This document shows positions 28,654-37,736 of a stretch of DNA of 64,000 bases, piece by piece. A model generated the notes under the pieces. It saw only the letters and a program-made list of their open reading frames with translations, made no database searches and was not told the origin of the DNA. Source of the stretch: Puniceibacterium confluentis (GTDB lineage Bacteria > Pseudomonadota > Alphaproteobacteria > Rhodobacterales > Rhodobacteraceae); assembly GCF_007923445.1 (NCBI RefSeq), contig NZ_VOJI01000008.1, forward strand, positions 124,001-188,000. Direction: 5' to 3'. The translations under genes were made by a program, and so were the position numbers. Every line of letters begins with the position of its first letter. Positions within the stretch are counted from its first letter, which is position 1.

Positions 28654-29406
28654 TTACCTGGCTGGAGAAGAATGCAGCAAGGCGCGATACCGCGCGAGGC
28701 TGTCCTCCAGATGGGCTTTCATCGCCGCTTCGGCCTTGTCCGGATCGCCGTCGATAATGGCGTCTGCAATCCGCGCATGTTCCTGTACGATTTTCGGGTT
28801 GGGGTTGTATCTGCGTCCGCCCGGCTGGCCGGGCTCGAGATCCACCCGGGGAACGATTCCCGGGCGGATAAGCGACAGGAATTCAGGAAAACGCCGGTTC
28901 TGCGTGGCCTTTGCCACGGCGTAGTGAAACGCGAAATCCGCCTCTCGGGTGGATTTTCCAGACTTGAGATCCGCGTCCACCACATCATTCGCACGCAGAA
29001 TCTCGTCGATCTGTTCGGCGGAACGGCGGCTGGCGGCAAGGCTGGCGGCGCGGATCTCGAAGGCCGAGCGCAGTTCAAAAAGTTCTATCACGCCGGAAAG
29101 CCGCTCGACGTCGAGATCCGCAAACGGGCCTGACTTGCGCGAGGCAGCGGGATCGAGCGCGAAGACACCCGAGCCTTTGCGCGCCTCGACCAACCCGTCA
29201 GAGCGCAGAAGCGCCAGGGCCTCTCTGACCACGGTGCGGCTGACCGAATGGGTGCGGGTCAGTTCCGATTCGCTGGGCAGCCTGTCCCCGGGGCGAAAAT
29301 GCCCCTGTTCAATCTCGCGGCGCAGCGTATCGGCAATCTTTACGGCGCGGGTTCGCGCCGGAGTCGCATCGGAAACCGGAGATCCTGCATCATTTGCCTG
29401 CGCCAT
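28654..29406 (-). CDS. GntR-family regulator, FadR subgroup (FCD domain)
   Basis: Transcription factor of 250 residues from the ATG at 29406. The GntR winged helix spans about 15-85 (PGDRLPSESELTRTHSVSRTVVREALALL). The all-helical FCD effector domain spans about 105-235 with metal-binding-type residues (FHYAVAKATQNRRF, EHARIADAIIDGD). It is divergent from the mandelate-racemase-family gene. A CTGTCTTACAG site lies 30 bp upstream of its own start, and copies of the same motif precede the neighbouring operons, so it probably represses all three and responds to an acid-sugar ligand (inference). Confidence 0.87.
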   Translation of the reverse strand: MAQANDAGSPVSDATPARTRAVKIADTLRREIEQGHFRPGDRLPSESELTRTHSVSRTVVREALALLRSDGLVEARKGSGVFALDPAASRKSGPFADLDVERLSGVIELFELRSAFEIRAASLAASRRSAEQIDEILRANDVVDADLKSGKSTREADFAFHYAVAKATQNRRFPEFLSLIRPGIVPRVDLEPGQPGGRRYNPNPKIVQEHARIADAIIDGDPDKAEAAMKAHLEDSLARYRALLHSSPAR

Positions 29407-29435
29407 TTCGCTGAGTTTCAAGGTGAGCCCGCTTT

Positions 29436-29446
29436 CTGTCTTACAG
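29436..29446. promoter_or_regulatory. GntR operator CTGTCTTACAG (autoregulation)
   Basis: An 11-bp palindrome of the form CTGTNNNACAG, 30 bp upstream of the gntR ATG. The same arms recur at 29572, 36132 and 36251, all in promoter regions of this locus. Confidence 0.65.
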
Positions 29447-29540
29447 ATCCTAGAACGGCATTATCGCAGCAGAATCCAAATAATCAAACAAGTTCGGACC
29501 ACATGGGCGGCACTGACTGGTGGCCGGGGAAAATTTTGCG

Positions 29541-29582
29541 TTGACCCGGATCGAATACCTGTAATACATTCCTGTTATACAG
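29541..29582 (+). promoter_or_regulatory. Promoter and two GntR operators of the dehydratase operon
   Basis: A -35-like TTGACC at 29541-29546 is followed by CTGTAATACAT (29559-29569, one mismatch) and CTGTTATACAG (29572-29582). The two sites are 13 bp apart start to start and cover the probable -10 region (TAATAC or TACATT). Binding there would block transcription of the gene starting at 29613. Confidence 0.65.
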
Positions 29583-29612
29583 ATTTACGAACGCGACCAG
29601 CAGGAGCCCGCA

Positions 29613-30761
29613 GTGATCATCAGCGACATCAGGGTGCGGGTTTTCGAACACGCGACGCGCCGACACAGTGACAGCGCCGGCCATGCCCACCCCGGACCGG
29701 TCCACAAGGTGCAGCAGGCCATCGTCACGATCCGCACCGAGGACGGTCACGAAGGCCACAGCTTTTGCCCGCCCGAAGTGGCCCGCCCGCATGTCATCGA
29801 CAAGTTCGTGCGCAAGGTGCTGATCGGGCAGGATCACCGCGACCGGGAGCGGCTGTGGCAGGATCTGGCCCATTGGCAGCGCGGATCTGCAGCGCAGCTG
29901 ACCGACCGGACGCTGGCGGTGGTCGACTGTGCCCTGTGGGATCTGGCCGGGCGGTCGCTGGGGCAGCCGGTCTACAAGCTGATCGGCGGCTACCGTGACA
30001 AGGTGCGGGCTTATGGCTCGATCATGTGCGGCGACGAAATCGAAGGCGGGCTGGCCACGCCCGAAGATTACGCCCGGTTCGCGGAAACCCTGGTCGCACG
30101 CGGCTACAAGGGTATCAAGCTGCACACCTGGATGCCGCCGGTGTCCTGGTCCCCGGACGTCAAGATGGACCTCAAGGCCTGCGCCGCGGTGCGCGAGGCG
30201 GTCGGCCCGGACATCGCCCTGATGATCGACGCCTACCATTGGTACAAACGCACCGAGGCGCTGGAACTGGGCAGGGGTCTGGAAAAGCTGGATTTTGCCT
30301 GGATGGAAGAGCCGCTGGACGAGCAGTCCATGTCGTCCTACCAATGGCTCACCGACGCTCTGGACATCCCCGTCATCGGTCCCGAAAGCGCGGGCGGCAA
30401 ACATTGGCATCGCGCCGAATGGATCAAGAGCGGCGCCTGCGACATCCTGCGCACCGGGGTCAACGACGTCGGCGGCATCACTCCCGCGCTCAAGACCATG
30501 CATCTCGCCGAAAGCTTTGGCATGGAATGCGAGGTGCACGGCAACACGGCGATGAACCTGCATGTGGTTGCCGCCACCAAGAATTGCAAATGGTACGAAC
30601 GCGGCCTGCTGCACCCCTTCCTCGAATACGACGACGGGTTTGACTACCTCAAATCGCTCTCTGATCCGATGGATGCCGATGGCTGGGTGCATGTGCCCGA
30701 CCGTCCCGGACTGGGCGAGGACATCGACTTCGATCACATCGAGAACAACCGCGTCAGCTGA
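29613..30761 (+). CDS. Mandelate racemase/muconate lactonizing-family acid-sugar enzyme (enolase superfamily)
   Basis: Mg-dependent enzyme, probably a dehydratase for a sugar acid, 382 residues. The predicted metal ligands are D206 (MIDAYHW), E232 (WMEEP) and E258 (GPES). The mandelate-racemase-subgroup Asp-His dyad is D285 (GVNDVGG) and H309 (EVHGNT). The usual K-x-K at the end of the second barrel strand reads K169-L-H171, so the base on that face differs. The substrate is unknown. The gene lies under two GntR operators and is followed 34 bp later by a solute-binding protein gene, so the two probably handle the same compound. Confidence 0.82.
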   Translation: MIISDIRVRVFEHATRRHSDSAGHAHPGPVHKVQQAIVTIRTEDGHEGHSFCPPEVARPHVIDKFVRKVLIGQDHRDRERLWQDLAHWQRGSAAQLTDRTLAVVDCALWDLAGRSLGQPVYKLIGGYRDKVRAYGSIMCGDEIEGGLATPEDYARFAETLVARGYKGIKLHTWMPPVSWSPDVKMDLKACAAVREAVGPDIALMIDAYHWYKRTEALELGRGLEKLDFAWMEEPLDEQSMSSYQWLTDALDIPVIGPESAGGKHWHRAEWIKSGACDILRTGVNDVGGITPALKTMHLAESFGMECEVHGNTAMNLHVVAATKNCKWYERGLLHPFLEYDDGFDYLKSLSDPMDADGWVHVPDRPGLGEDIDFDHIENNRVS

Positions 30762-30795
30762 CCGGTTTCATTGCACCAAAAATGGGAGGAGAACC

Positions 30796-32385
30796 ATGAA
30801 ACATCTTTTGACGGCCACTGCCCTGTCGGCGCTGATGGCGCTTTCAACGCCGGTGATGGCCGAGACACCGGACGATCAGCTGATCGTCGCCTTCACCATG
30901 ACCAACGTGCTGAGCATGGACCCGGCGGCCATCACCGGCGGCGAAGCGGTGCAGATCCTCAACAACCTCTATGACGCGCTTGTCGAACTGGACCCCAAGA
31001 CCGGCGCCCTGTCACCACGACTGGCAACAAGCTGGAAGGTGTCGGACGACAACATGTCGGTGACCTTCACGCTCCGACCCGGCGCCACCTTTGCCTCGGG
31101 AAACCCGATCACCGCGCAGGACGTAAAGTTCAGCTACGACCGGCTGATGACTCTGGGACAGGCGCAATCCTCGAACCTGGCAAGCCGAGGCTTCACCGCA
31201 GAGGCGATCGACACTCAGTTCGTCGTTGTCGACGACATGACGTTCCAGCTCAACCTGCCGCAAGCGGACGATCCCAAGCTGATCCTGATGTATCTGTCGC
31301 AGGCCGGTGTCGGCTCGATCCTTGACTCCAAACTGGTGCAGGACAATGCGGGCGACGACATGGGCCAGCAGTTCCTGACCAACAACTCCGCAGGCTCTGG
31401 CGCCTTCACTCTGGGACAGTGGCGGGCCAATGAATACGTCATCCTGACACGCAACGATGCGTTCTGGGGTGATGCCCCGGCGATGAAACGCGTGCTGATG
31501 CGCCACCTTCCGGAAAGCCAGAGCCAGCGGCTGGGCCTTGCCCAGGGCGATCTGGATGTCGGGTTCAGCCTGGCGGCCCCCGATCTGCGCGCGCTGGAAG
31601 AGGACAAGAACATCACCGTGGAAACGGTGCCGAGCAACGGCTTCTATTATCTTGCCGCCTCGGTCGGGGATGAAAAGTTCGCCAATCCCAAGGTGCGCGA
31701 GGCACTGCGTTACCTGATCGATTATGACGGCATCAACGGCGCCATCATGCCGTTCTTCGGCGTCAAGCGTCAGGGCGTCATCAACAGCCGTGCCTTTGGC
31801 GCGATGGACGATCCCGGTTATGCGCTGGACGTGGAAAAGGCCAAGGCGCTGCTGGCCGAGGCGGGCTATCCCGACGGATTCGACACCACCCTTCGGGTGA
31901 TTTCGACGCAGGAGTTTCTCGACAGCGCCACTGCCATTCAGGGCACGCTGGCGCAGGCCGGTATCAACGCCGAGATCATCACCGGCGACGGGGGCCAGAT
32001 CTATGGCGCCATGCGCGACCGTCAGTTCGAGTTGTTGGTCGGGCGCGGCGGCGGCGGTCAGCAGCCCCACCCCGACAGCAACCTGCGCGCCATGGTCTAC
32101 AACCCGGACAACAGCCAGGAGGCAGGCCTCACCAACTTTCAAAGCTGGCGCACCTCGTATCAGGACGAAGAGCTGAACACCGCCATCGAAGCCGCGCTGG
32201 TGGAACGCGACGACGCCATGCAGGCCCAGCAGTACAAGTCGATCCAGCAGATGATCGACACCAAGGTCACTGCGATCCAGCCGTTTTCCGAACGAGTGGT
32301 GACGGCAGCGTATCAGGCTGACGTGTCAGGTGTGATGATCGACCCCTGGGTGTCGCGGTTCGAGGATGTCGTCAAGACCCGGTAA
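30796..32385 (+). CDS. ABC transporter periplasmic binding protein, oligopeptide/SBP_bac_5 family
   Basis: 529 residues. A signal peptide is cleaved after about A22 (TPVMA|ETPDD). The SBP_bac_5 signature region (ALSPRLATSWKVSDD, FTLRPGATFASGNPITAQDVKFSYDRL) spans about 65-120. GGGAGGA precedes the ATG. This is the binding protein for the DppBCDF-like transporter encoded convergently downstream. Family members bind peptides, but also nickel, opines and oligosaccharides; pairing with an enolase-superfamily enzyme points to a sugar-acid conjugate or glycoside (inference). A strong intrinsic terminator follows. Confidence 0.88.
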   Translation: MKHLLTATALSALMALSTPVMAETPDDQLIVAFTMTNVLSMDPAAITGGEAVQILNNLYDALVELDPKTGALSPRLATSWKVSDDNMSVTFTLRPGATFASGNPITAQDVKFSYDRLMTLGQAQSSNLASRGFTAEAIDTQFVVVDDMTFQLNLPQADDPKLILMYLSQAGVGSILDSKLVQDNAGDDMGQQFLTNNSAGSGAFTLGQWRANEYVILTRNDAFWGDAPAMKRVLMRHLPESQSQRLGLAQGDLDVGFSLAAPDLRALEEDKNITVETVPSNGFYYLAASVGDEKFANPKVREALRYLIDYDGINGAIMPFFGVKRQGVINSRAFGAMDDPGYALDVEKAKALLAEAGYPDGFDTTLRVISTQEFLDSATAIQGTLAQAGINAEIITGDGGQIYGAMRDRQFELLVGRGGGGQQPHPDSNLRAMVYNPDNSQEAGLTNFQSWRTSYQDEELNTAIEAALVERDDAMQAQQYKSIQQMIDTKVTAIQPFSERVVTAAYQADVSGVMIDPWVSRFEDVVKTR

Positions 32386-32413
32386 CGGTTTCTCCCTGTC
32401 GTGACCGGATCAG

Positions 32414-32447
32414 ATGCGCAGCCCACATCGGGGCTGCGCATTTTTTT
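32414..32447 (+). terminator. Rho-independent terminator after the binding-protein gene
   Basis: ATGCGCAGCCC (32414-32424) pairs with GGGCTGCGCAT (32431-32441) around a 6-nt loop and is followed by a run of seven T (32441-32447). It ends the operon that starts at 29613. Confidence 0.92.
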
Positions 32448-32489
32448 ACGGCCGGGACGCAGGTCAGGCGCGGCCGTAAAGCTCGGCAC

Positions 32490-32524
32490 AAAAAAACCAC
32501 GCCACACATTTGTGTGGCGTGGTT
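32490..32524 (-). terminator. Rho-independent terminator after the dpp-like ABC operon
   Basis: A perfect 14-bp stem (AACCACGCCACACA at 32495-32508 with its complement at 32511-32524) with a 2-nt apex. On the minus strand it is followed by a T-run (A-run 32490-32496 on the plus strand). It lies 24 bp beyond the stop of the last ABC gene and back to back with the plus-strand terminator. Confidence 0.9.
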
Positions 32525-32547
32525 ACGGCCGTTGCCGGGTTCAGGGG

Positions 32548-33294
32548 TCAGAGCGCGTTTTCGTAACTCAGGCTCGCACCGATCAGTTCACGGGCATAGG
32601 GGTGGGTGGCCTGATTTCCGACAATGGCAGAACGGGGCAGGATCTCGACGATTTCGCCCAGTTTCATCACGGCGAAGCGGTCGCACATGTGGTCGATCAC
32701 CGCCAGATCATGGCTGACCATGACATAGGTGAACCCCTTTTCCGCCTGCAGGCGCACCAGAAGATTGATGATCTCGGCCTGCACCGACACATCGAGCGCC
32801 GAGGTCGGCTCATCAAGGAACAGCACATCCGGTTCGACAATCAGCGCCCGGGCAATGGCGACCCGCTGGCGCTGCCCGCCCGACAGCTGGTGCGGATAGC
32901 GGTCGAGAAAGGCCACCGGCAGGCCGACGTCGATCATCGCCTGCTCAAGCCGTGCGGCGTGGTCGTCGAAGTGGTGGATCTTGAGCGGTTCGGACAGCAC
33001 TGTGCGCACGCTGTGGCGCGGATGCAGTGATCCATAGGGGTCCTGAAACACCATCTGCAAGGTCCGGCAACGGTCCGCCGGGCTCATCTCGCGCACCGAG
33101 GTGCCGCCGATCCGGGCCTCGCCACTCCACGTGTCCAACAGCAGCGACGCACAGCGCAGTATCGTCGATTTTCCGGAACCGGATTCGCCAACGAGACCAA
33201 AACACTCGCCCTCTGCGACGTCAAAGCTGACCTTGGGCAACACGGTCACCGCCCCGAAACGGATCGACATGTCCCTGATGCTGATGGGCTTCAT
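32548..33294 (-). CDS. ABC transporter ATPase, DppF/OppF-like
   Basis: Second ATPase of the oligopeptide-type importer, 248 residues. Walker A GESGSGKST near residue 36, signature LSGGQRQRVAIARAL near 138, Walker B VLFLDEPTSALD near 158, and VSHDLAV. It overlaps the preceding ATPase gene as ATGA. It is shorter than typical DppF (about 320) because the C-terminal oligo_HPY extension is almost absent. Confidence 0.88.
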   Translation of the reverse strand: MKPISIRDMSIRFGAVTVLPKVSFDVAEGECFGLVGESGSGKSTILRCASLLLDTWSGEARIGGTSVREMSPADRCRTLQMVFQDPYGSLHPRHSVRTVLSEPLKIHHFDDHAARLEQAMIDVGLPVAFLDRYPHQLSGGQRQRVAIARALIVEPDVLFLDEPTSALDVSVQAEIINLLVRLQAEKGFTYVMVSHDLAVIDHMCDRFAVMKLGEIVEILPRSAIVGNQATHPYARELIGASLSYENAL

Positions 33295-34130
33295 AGTCCT
33301 GTCTCCTTCAACCAGGCGGGGTCACGTTCCAGTACCGGCAAGGGCGCGCGCGATCCGCCGATGCGCGGCTGCGCGGCGATCAGGCCACGGGTATAGGGGT
33401 GCTGCGCGAGATCCAGTTCGTCGGCTTTCAGCGTCTCGACCACCCGGCCCGCGTACATGATCAGCACCCGGTCGCAAAAATTGCGCACCAGGTTCAGGTC
33501 GTGGGAAATCATGATCAGCCCGATGCCGCGTTCTGCCACCAGATCGTCCAGAATTTTCAGCACCTGCAGGCGCACCGTGACATCCAGCGCCGAGGTCGGC
33601 TCGTCCGCGATCACCAGGTCCGGATTGGTCAGCAGCATCATCGCGATCATGATCCGTTGGCCCATCCCCCCCGAAACCTCGTGCGGATACAGCGCATAAA
33701 CCCGGTCCGCATCGCGGATCTGCACTGCTTCGAGCATCGCGATGGCCTGTGCCCTTGCGACAGCCCTGGAGCATTTGACATGCGTTCGGTACGCCTCGGC
33801 AACCTGATCGCCGCAGCGCCGGATCGGATTGAGCGAAAACTTCGGATCCTGCAGGATCATCGACATCCGCGCGCCGCGCACCTTGAGCATTTCACGTTCC
33901 GACGCGGTCAGCAGGTCGACATCTTCGAACCGGGCCCTGCTGGCCGTGATGTCGGCGGTGGGCAGCAATCGCATCAGGGCGCGGCCCACGGTGGACTTGC
34001 CCGAGCCGGATTCCCCGACAATGCCCAGCCGTTCACGGCCCAGCGTAAAGCTGACCTTGTTCACGGCGGGTGCAGGGGCGCCACGATAATGGACGCTCAG
34101 ATCCCGAACCTCCAGGATGGGGTTCTGCAT
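33291..34130 (-). CDS. ABC transporter ATPase, DppD/OppD-like
   Basis: First ATPase of the importer, 279 residues. Walker A GESGSGKSTVGRAL near residue 38, signature VSGGMGQRIMIAMML near 155, Walker B LVIADEPTSALD near 176. The signature GGMGQ is normal for OppD-like proteins. It lies 4 bp after the permease gene and overlaps the next ATPase gene. Confidence 0.88.
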   Translation of the reverse strand: MQNPILEVRDLSVHYRGAPAPAVNKVSFTLGRERLGIVGESGSGKSTVGRALMRLLPTADITASRARFEDVDLLTASEREMLKVRGARMSMILQDPKFSLNPIRRCGDQVAEAYRTHVKCSRAVARAQAIAMLEAVQIRDADRVYALYPHEVSGGMGQRIMIAMMLLTNPDLVIADEPTSALDVTVRLQVLKILDDLVAERGIGLIMISHDLNLVRNFCDRVLIMYAGRVVETLKADELDLAQHPYTRGLIAAQPRIGGSRAPLPVLERDPAWLKETGL

Positions 34131-34134
34131 GGCG

Positions 34135-35031
34135 CTACCTCCGGTTCATCTGTTTGGGGTCCAGGGCGTCGCGCAGCCCGTCACCCAGCAGGTTGAATGC
34201 CAGGCTGACCGCGAGGATCGACAGGCCCGGAAAGGTCACCAGCCACCAACTGTCGATCATGTAACGACGCCCTGTGGCGATCATCGCCCCCCACTCGGGC
34301 ATCGGCGGCTGCGCGCCCAGTCCCAGAAAGCCCAGTCCGGCCGCTGTCAGGATCACTGTCGCCATGTTCAGCGTCAGCCGGATCAGCACCGACGGCAGAC
34401 ACATCGGCACAACCGAGCGCCAGATGATCCGCGCCGGACTTGCGCCCTGCAACCGGGCGGCGGCGATGTAATCGGCCTTGCGGATGGTCATCGTCTCGGC
34501 CCGTGCCAGCCGCGCGATGGGCGGCCAGGCGGTCAGCGAAATGGCGATGATCGCGTTGTTCAGACTGGGTCCGAGCGCGGCGACAAAGGCCAGCGACAGG
34601 ATCAGCGACGGAAAGGACAGAAAGATATCGGTGAGCCGCATCATCACCATATCCACCCGTCCGCCGAAGTACCCGGCGACCGTACCGACAAACAGTCCGA
34701 TCGGGCCGACGACGATGGTCACCAGCGAGATGATTGTCAGCGTGATACGCGAGCCATACAGCAGGCGGCTGAAGATATCGCGCCCCAGCTCGTCGGTGCC
34801 GAAGTAATGCGCGCCACCCGGGGGGGCCAGCGTGTTCTGCAGATCCTGCAGGTAGGGATCGTGGGTGGCGATCAGCGGACAGAACACGGCGGCCAGGACC
34901 AGTACCACCAGCACCAGCAGGCCAAAGGCCGAGGTGGGTGTCCGCGCCAGATACAGCACGATGTTGCGCAGTGAACGCAGCCATTCCAGATCCGGCGCCG
35001 GGCGTGTGGCGTAAGGTGTCTTTTCGGTCAT
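34135..35031 (-). CDS. ABC transporter permease, DppC-like
   Basis: Inner-membrane permease, 298 residues, with about six helices and the binding-protein-dependent transport loop (RADYIAAARLQGASPARIIWRSVVP-type, near residues 185-205). The N-terminal OppC_N segment is present. It forms the channel with the DppB-like permease encoded 2 bp upstream. Confidence 0.9.
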   Translation of the reverse strand: MTEKTPYATRPAPDLEWLRSLRNIVLYLARTPTSAFGLLVLVVLVLAAVFCPLIATHDPYLQDLQNTLAPPGGAHYFGTDELGRDIFSRLLYGSRITLTIISLVTIVVGPIGLFVGTVAGYFGGRVDMVMMRLTDIFLSFPSLILSLAFVAALGPSLNNAIIAISLTAWPPIARLARAETMTIRKADYIAAARLQGASPARIIWRSVVPMCLPSVLIRLTLNMATVILTAAGLGFLGLGAQPPMPEWGAMIATGRRYMIDSWWLVTFPGLSILAVSLAFNLLGDGLRDALDPKQMNRR

Positions 35032-35033
35032 GC

Positions 35034-36059
35034 TCAGCGCGTCCTCGGATCGAATATGCGGTACAACAAATCGGAAATGAGATTCAGCGCGATGAATATG
35101 ACACCGACGATCAGCACACAGGTCATCACCGCGTTCATGTCACCGATCAGCAGGTTCGAGGTCAGGTACTGGCCAAAGCCCGGCCAGGCAAAGACCGTCT
35201 CGATCAGCACCGCCCCCTCGAGCAGCGAACCGTAGGCCAGTGCCACGATCGTCACCAGCTGCACCCGGATATTGCCAAAGGCATGGCGCCAGACCGTCTG
35301 GTTGGCGCTCAGCCCCTTGACCCGCGCGGTGGTCACATATTCCTGGTTGATCTGGTCCAGCATGAAGCTGCGGGTCATCCGGGTGATATAGGCGGCAGAG
35401 GAATATCCAAGCAGGGACGCCGGCAGGACAATGTGGTTGAGCGCAGACCAGAAGACCTCCCACGCGCCGGCCAGTGCGCTGTCGATCAGCAGGAAATTGG
35501 TTCGCTCCGGAACGAGGCCGATGTAGAACTGGCTCATCCGCCCGGAACCGCCGACCCATCCGAGACCGGCGTAAAAGATCAAAAGCCCGATCATGCCAGT
35601 CCAGAAGATCGGCATGGAATGGCCCATCAGGCTGAACACCCGGATCAGCTGGTCCTGCCACCTGTCCTTCTTGATCGCGGCCGCCACGCCGAGGGGAATG
35701 CCCAATCCTGCGCCGACGAGAATGGCAAAGGTGGCAAGTTCGATCGTGGCGGGCAAGACGTGCAGGATGTCGGTGAGCACCGGCTGGCCAGTGCGGATCG
35801 CGGTGCCGAAATCGAACTGCACCACATCGCGCAGATACAACAGGAACTGTTCCCAAACCGGACGGTCGAACCCCAGCTGGCGATAAACGTTTTCATAGAC
35901 TTCGCGGGTCGCGTCCTCGCCCACAATGGCGCGCACCGGATCGTTCGGCATGATCCGCCCGATCACGAAGGTCAGGATCAGCAGCCCGAACAACGTGATG
36001 AATATTGATCCCGCCTGTTCCACGAACCGGCCAAACTGACGTCGATGAATTGGCGCCAT
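35034..36059 (-). CDS. ABC transporter permease, DppB-like
   Basis: First gene of the ABC operon, 341 residues. Helix 1 (GSIFITLFGLLILTFVIGRI) begins near residue 17, and the EAA-type loop (EYVTTARVKGLSANQTVW) lies near 238-255. GGGGGGAG precedes the ATG at 36059. Upstream are two CTGTNNNACAG operators, so the GntR regulator 7 kb away probably controls this operon together with its binding protein. Confidence 0.9.
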   Translation of the reverse strand: MAPIHRRQFGRFVEQAGSIFITLFGLLILTFVIGRIMPNDPVRAIVGEDATREVYENVYRQLGFDRPVWEQFLLYLRDVVQFDFGTAIRTGQPVLTDILHVLPATIELATFAILVGAGLGIPLGVAAAIKKDRWQDQLIRVFSLMGHSMPIFWTGMIGLLIFYAGLGWVGGSGRMSQFYIGLVPERTNFLLIDSALAGAWEVFWSALNHIVLPASLLGYSSAAYITRMTRSFMLDQINQEYVTTARVKGLSANQTVWRHAFGNIRVQLVTIVALAYGSLLEGAVLIETVFAWPGFGQYLTSNLLIGDMNAVMTCVLIVGVIFIALNLISDLLYRIFDPRTR

Positions 36060-36131
36060 GCCAACTGCTCCCCCCTTGTCGCAACGGGGTTGCCGAGGGT
36101 TACCCCCGCCTTCCCGTTCTCCGACGCCAAC

Positions 36132-36142
36132 CTGTTATACAG
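36132..36142. promoter_or_regulatory. GntR operator CTGTTATACAG upstream of the ABC operon
   Basis: Identical over 13 bp (CCTGTTATACAGA) to the site at 29571-29583. It lies 72 bp upstream of the dppB-like start, next to a minus-strand TTGACA (36157-36152). Confidence 0.65.
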
Positions 36143-36250
36143 ACGAGGGGATGTCAAGCCACTCCGTAAGGTGCCAGCCACAGGCTTCCGCAAAAACCGC
36201 CGCAAAAATGCAGGAAAATTTGAATCTCCGGTGAAATTTCAACCCATTTT

Positions 36251-36261
36251 CTGTATGACAG
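36251..36261. promoter_or_regulatory. GntR operator CTGTATGACAG, distal site
   Basis: Another CTGTNNNACAG palindrome, 119 bp from the proximal copy. The spacing would allow looping or a second promoter. Confidence 0.55.
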
Positions 36262-36626
36262 ATTTTCAATCAAGGTGAACACAGCGAGGCATGGCGAATC
36301 CTGGCGCCAAGCAGTATCCGGCTCGCGGCGGCACACAGTCCTATGCCACCCGCCGCCTCATCCAGAGGAGAGCGTGCCTGCGCCCGAAGGATTGGCCTGC
36401 CCTCAGGTGCGGCCGTGACCTATGGGTCCGGTCTCTCACGACAGGCCGCCGCCTTGTGAGACTGTGCAAGGCTTTCGGCGCTTTTGACAAGGTGGTGTGG
36501 CGGGCCGAAACCGCAGCGGGTCAACCCCCGGGCCGGTCCGTGATGAGCGTATGCGCTGGAACCCTTGTCCTGAAGGTCAGGACGCCGCCGCGATCACTCT
36601 GGTCGTCGATGTGTTTCTGCCGGCTC

Positions 36627-37736
36627 TCAGCCGACAGTCTCCGGGATCGGCTTGCCCGGCGCGGACCGATACACCAGCTCTTTGCCCTCAGCGCTGGCAT
36701 GTGCCTCTGCCAGAGCCTGGAGGGCGCCGTGGCGGGGGGATTTGATGCAGACCGGGTCGGTTGCATTCGCATCACCGACAATCGCCATTGCCTGACAGCG
36801 GCAGCCGCCGAAATCCACGGTCTTGCGCTCGCAGGACCGGCACGGCTCTTGCATCCAGTCCGTTCCCCGATAGGCCTGAAAGGCGGCGCCTTCATACCAG
36901 ATCTCGGCCAGAGGCTGGTCTTTGACGTTCTCGAACACCAGATGCGGAATGGTTTCCGCAGCATGGCACGGCAGCACCTTTCCCTCGGGCGTGACATTCA
37001 GCCCGGTTGTTCCCCAGCCACCCATGCAGCGTTTGGGATAATCCGAATGGTAGTCCGCCGGCACATAGTCGATGACCAGTGTGCCCTTGAGCCGCAGCCG
37101 CGCATCCCGGACGATGGCATCGGCTTCGCGGGCCTGTTCGCGCGTCGGCATCAGAGTGTCGCGGTTCTTCAGCGCCCAGCCATGAAACTGAACCGTCGCG
37201 ACTTCGATCCGCCGCGCCCCCATTTCCACAGCCATGTCGATGGCCTGCGGCAACTGGTGCAGATTCCTGCGGTGCAGAACAGCGTTGAGTGTCAGCGGAA
37301 ATCCGATGGCGCCGATCCACGCGGCGACCTGCATCTTGCGTTTGAACCCACCGGAATAGCCGCCAATCTGATCCGCCATCGCGGCATCGGTGCCTTGCAG
37401 CGACAGCTGGATATGGTCAAGCCCGGCGGCATCCAGCTCCCCGAGGCGACGCTCGGACAGCCCGATGCCGGAGGTGATGAGGTTGGTGTACAAACCGGCA
37501 TCCCGCGCCGCCTGCACAAGCTCGACCAGATCACGGCGCGAGGCAGGCTCACCGCCCGACAGGTGCAGCTGCAGCACACCCAGTTCGGCGGCCTGACGGA
37601 ACACCGATTTCCAGGTGCCTGTGTCGAGCTCCTGGTCCACGCGGGCCAGTTCCAGCGGATTCGAGCAATAGGGGCAGGACAGCGGGCAGCGATGCGTCAG
37701 TTCCGCCAGCATTGCGATGGGCGGACGGGTGGTCAT
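36627..37736 (-). CDS. pqqE: PQQ biosynthesis radical SAM enzyme PqqE
   Basis: Radical SAM enzyme that joins Glu and Tyr of PqqA by a C-C bond, the first step of pyrroloquinoline quinone synthesis. 369 residues. The [4Fe-4S]-SAM motif HRCPLSCPYCSNP is at residues 15-27, LHLSGGEPASR near 57, and SPASM-type cysteines for auxiliary clusters include LPCHAAET near 258 and CRSCERKTVDFGGCRCQA near 299-316. It overlaps pqqD as ATGA. Last gene of pqqABCDE. Confidence 0.96.
   Translation of the reverse strand: MTTRPPIAMLAELTHRCPLSCPYCSNPLELARVDQELDTGTWKSVFRQAAELGVLQLHLSGGEPASRRDLVELVQAARDAGLYTNLITSGIGLSERRLGELDAAGLDHIQLSLQGTDAAMADQIGGYSGGFKRKMQVAAWIGAIGFPLTLNAVLHRRNLHQLPQAIDMAVEMGARRIEVATVQFHGWALKNRDTLMPTREQAREADAIVRDARLRLKGTLVIDYVPADYHSDYPKRCMGGWGTTGLNVTPEGKVLPCHAAETIPHLVFENVKDQPLAEIWYEGAAFQAYRGTDWMQEPCRSCERKTVDFGGCRCQAMAIVGDANATDPVCIKSPRHGALQALAEAHASAEGKELVYRSAPGKPIPETVG

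Larger units (their letters stand above)
36060..36626. other. Intergenic region with the ABC-operon promoter, otherwise empty
   Basis: 567 bp between the dppB-like start and the end of pqqE. The first 200 bp hold the ABC promoter region and two GntR operators, including an AT-rich stretch near 36195-36275. From about 36262 to 36626 I see no gene on either strand. Confidence 0.6.
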
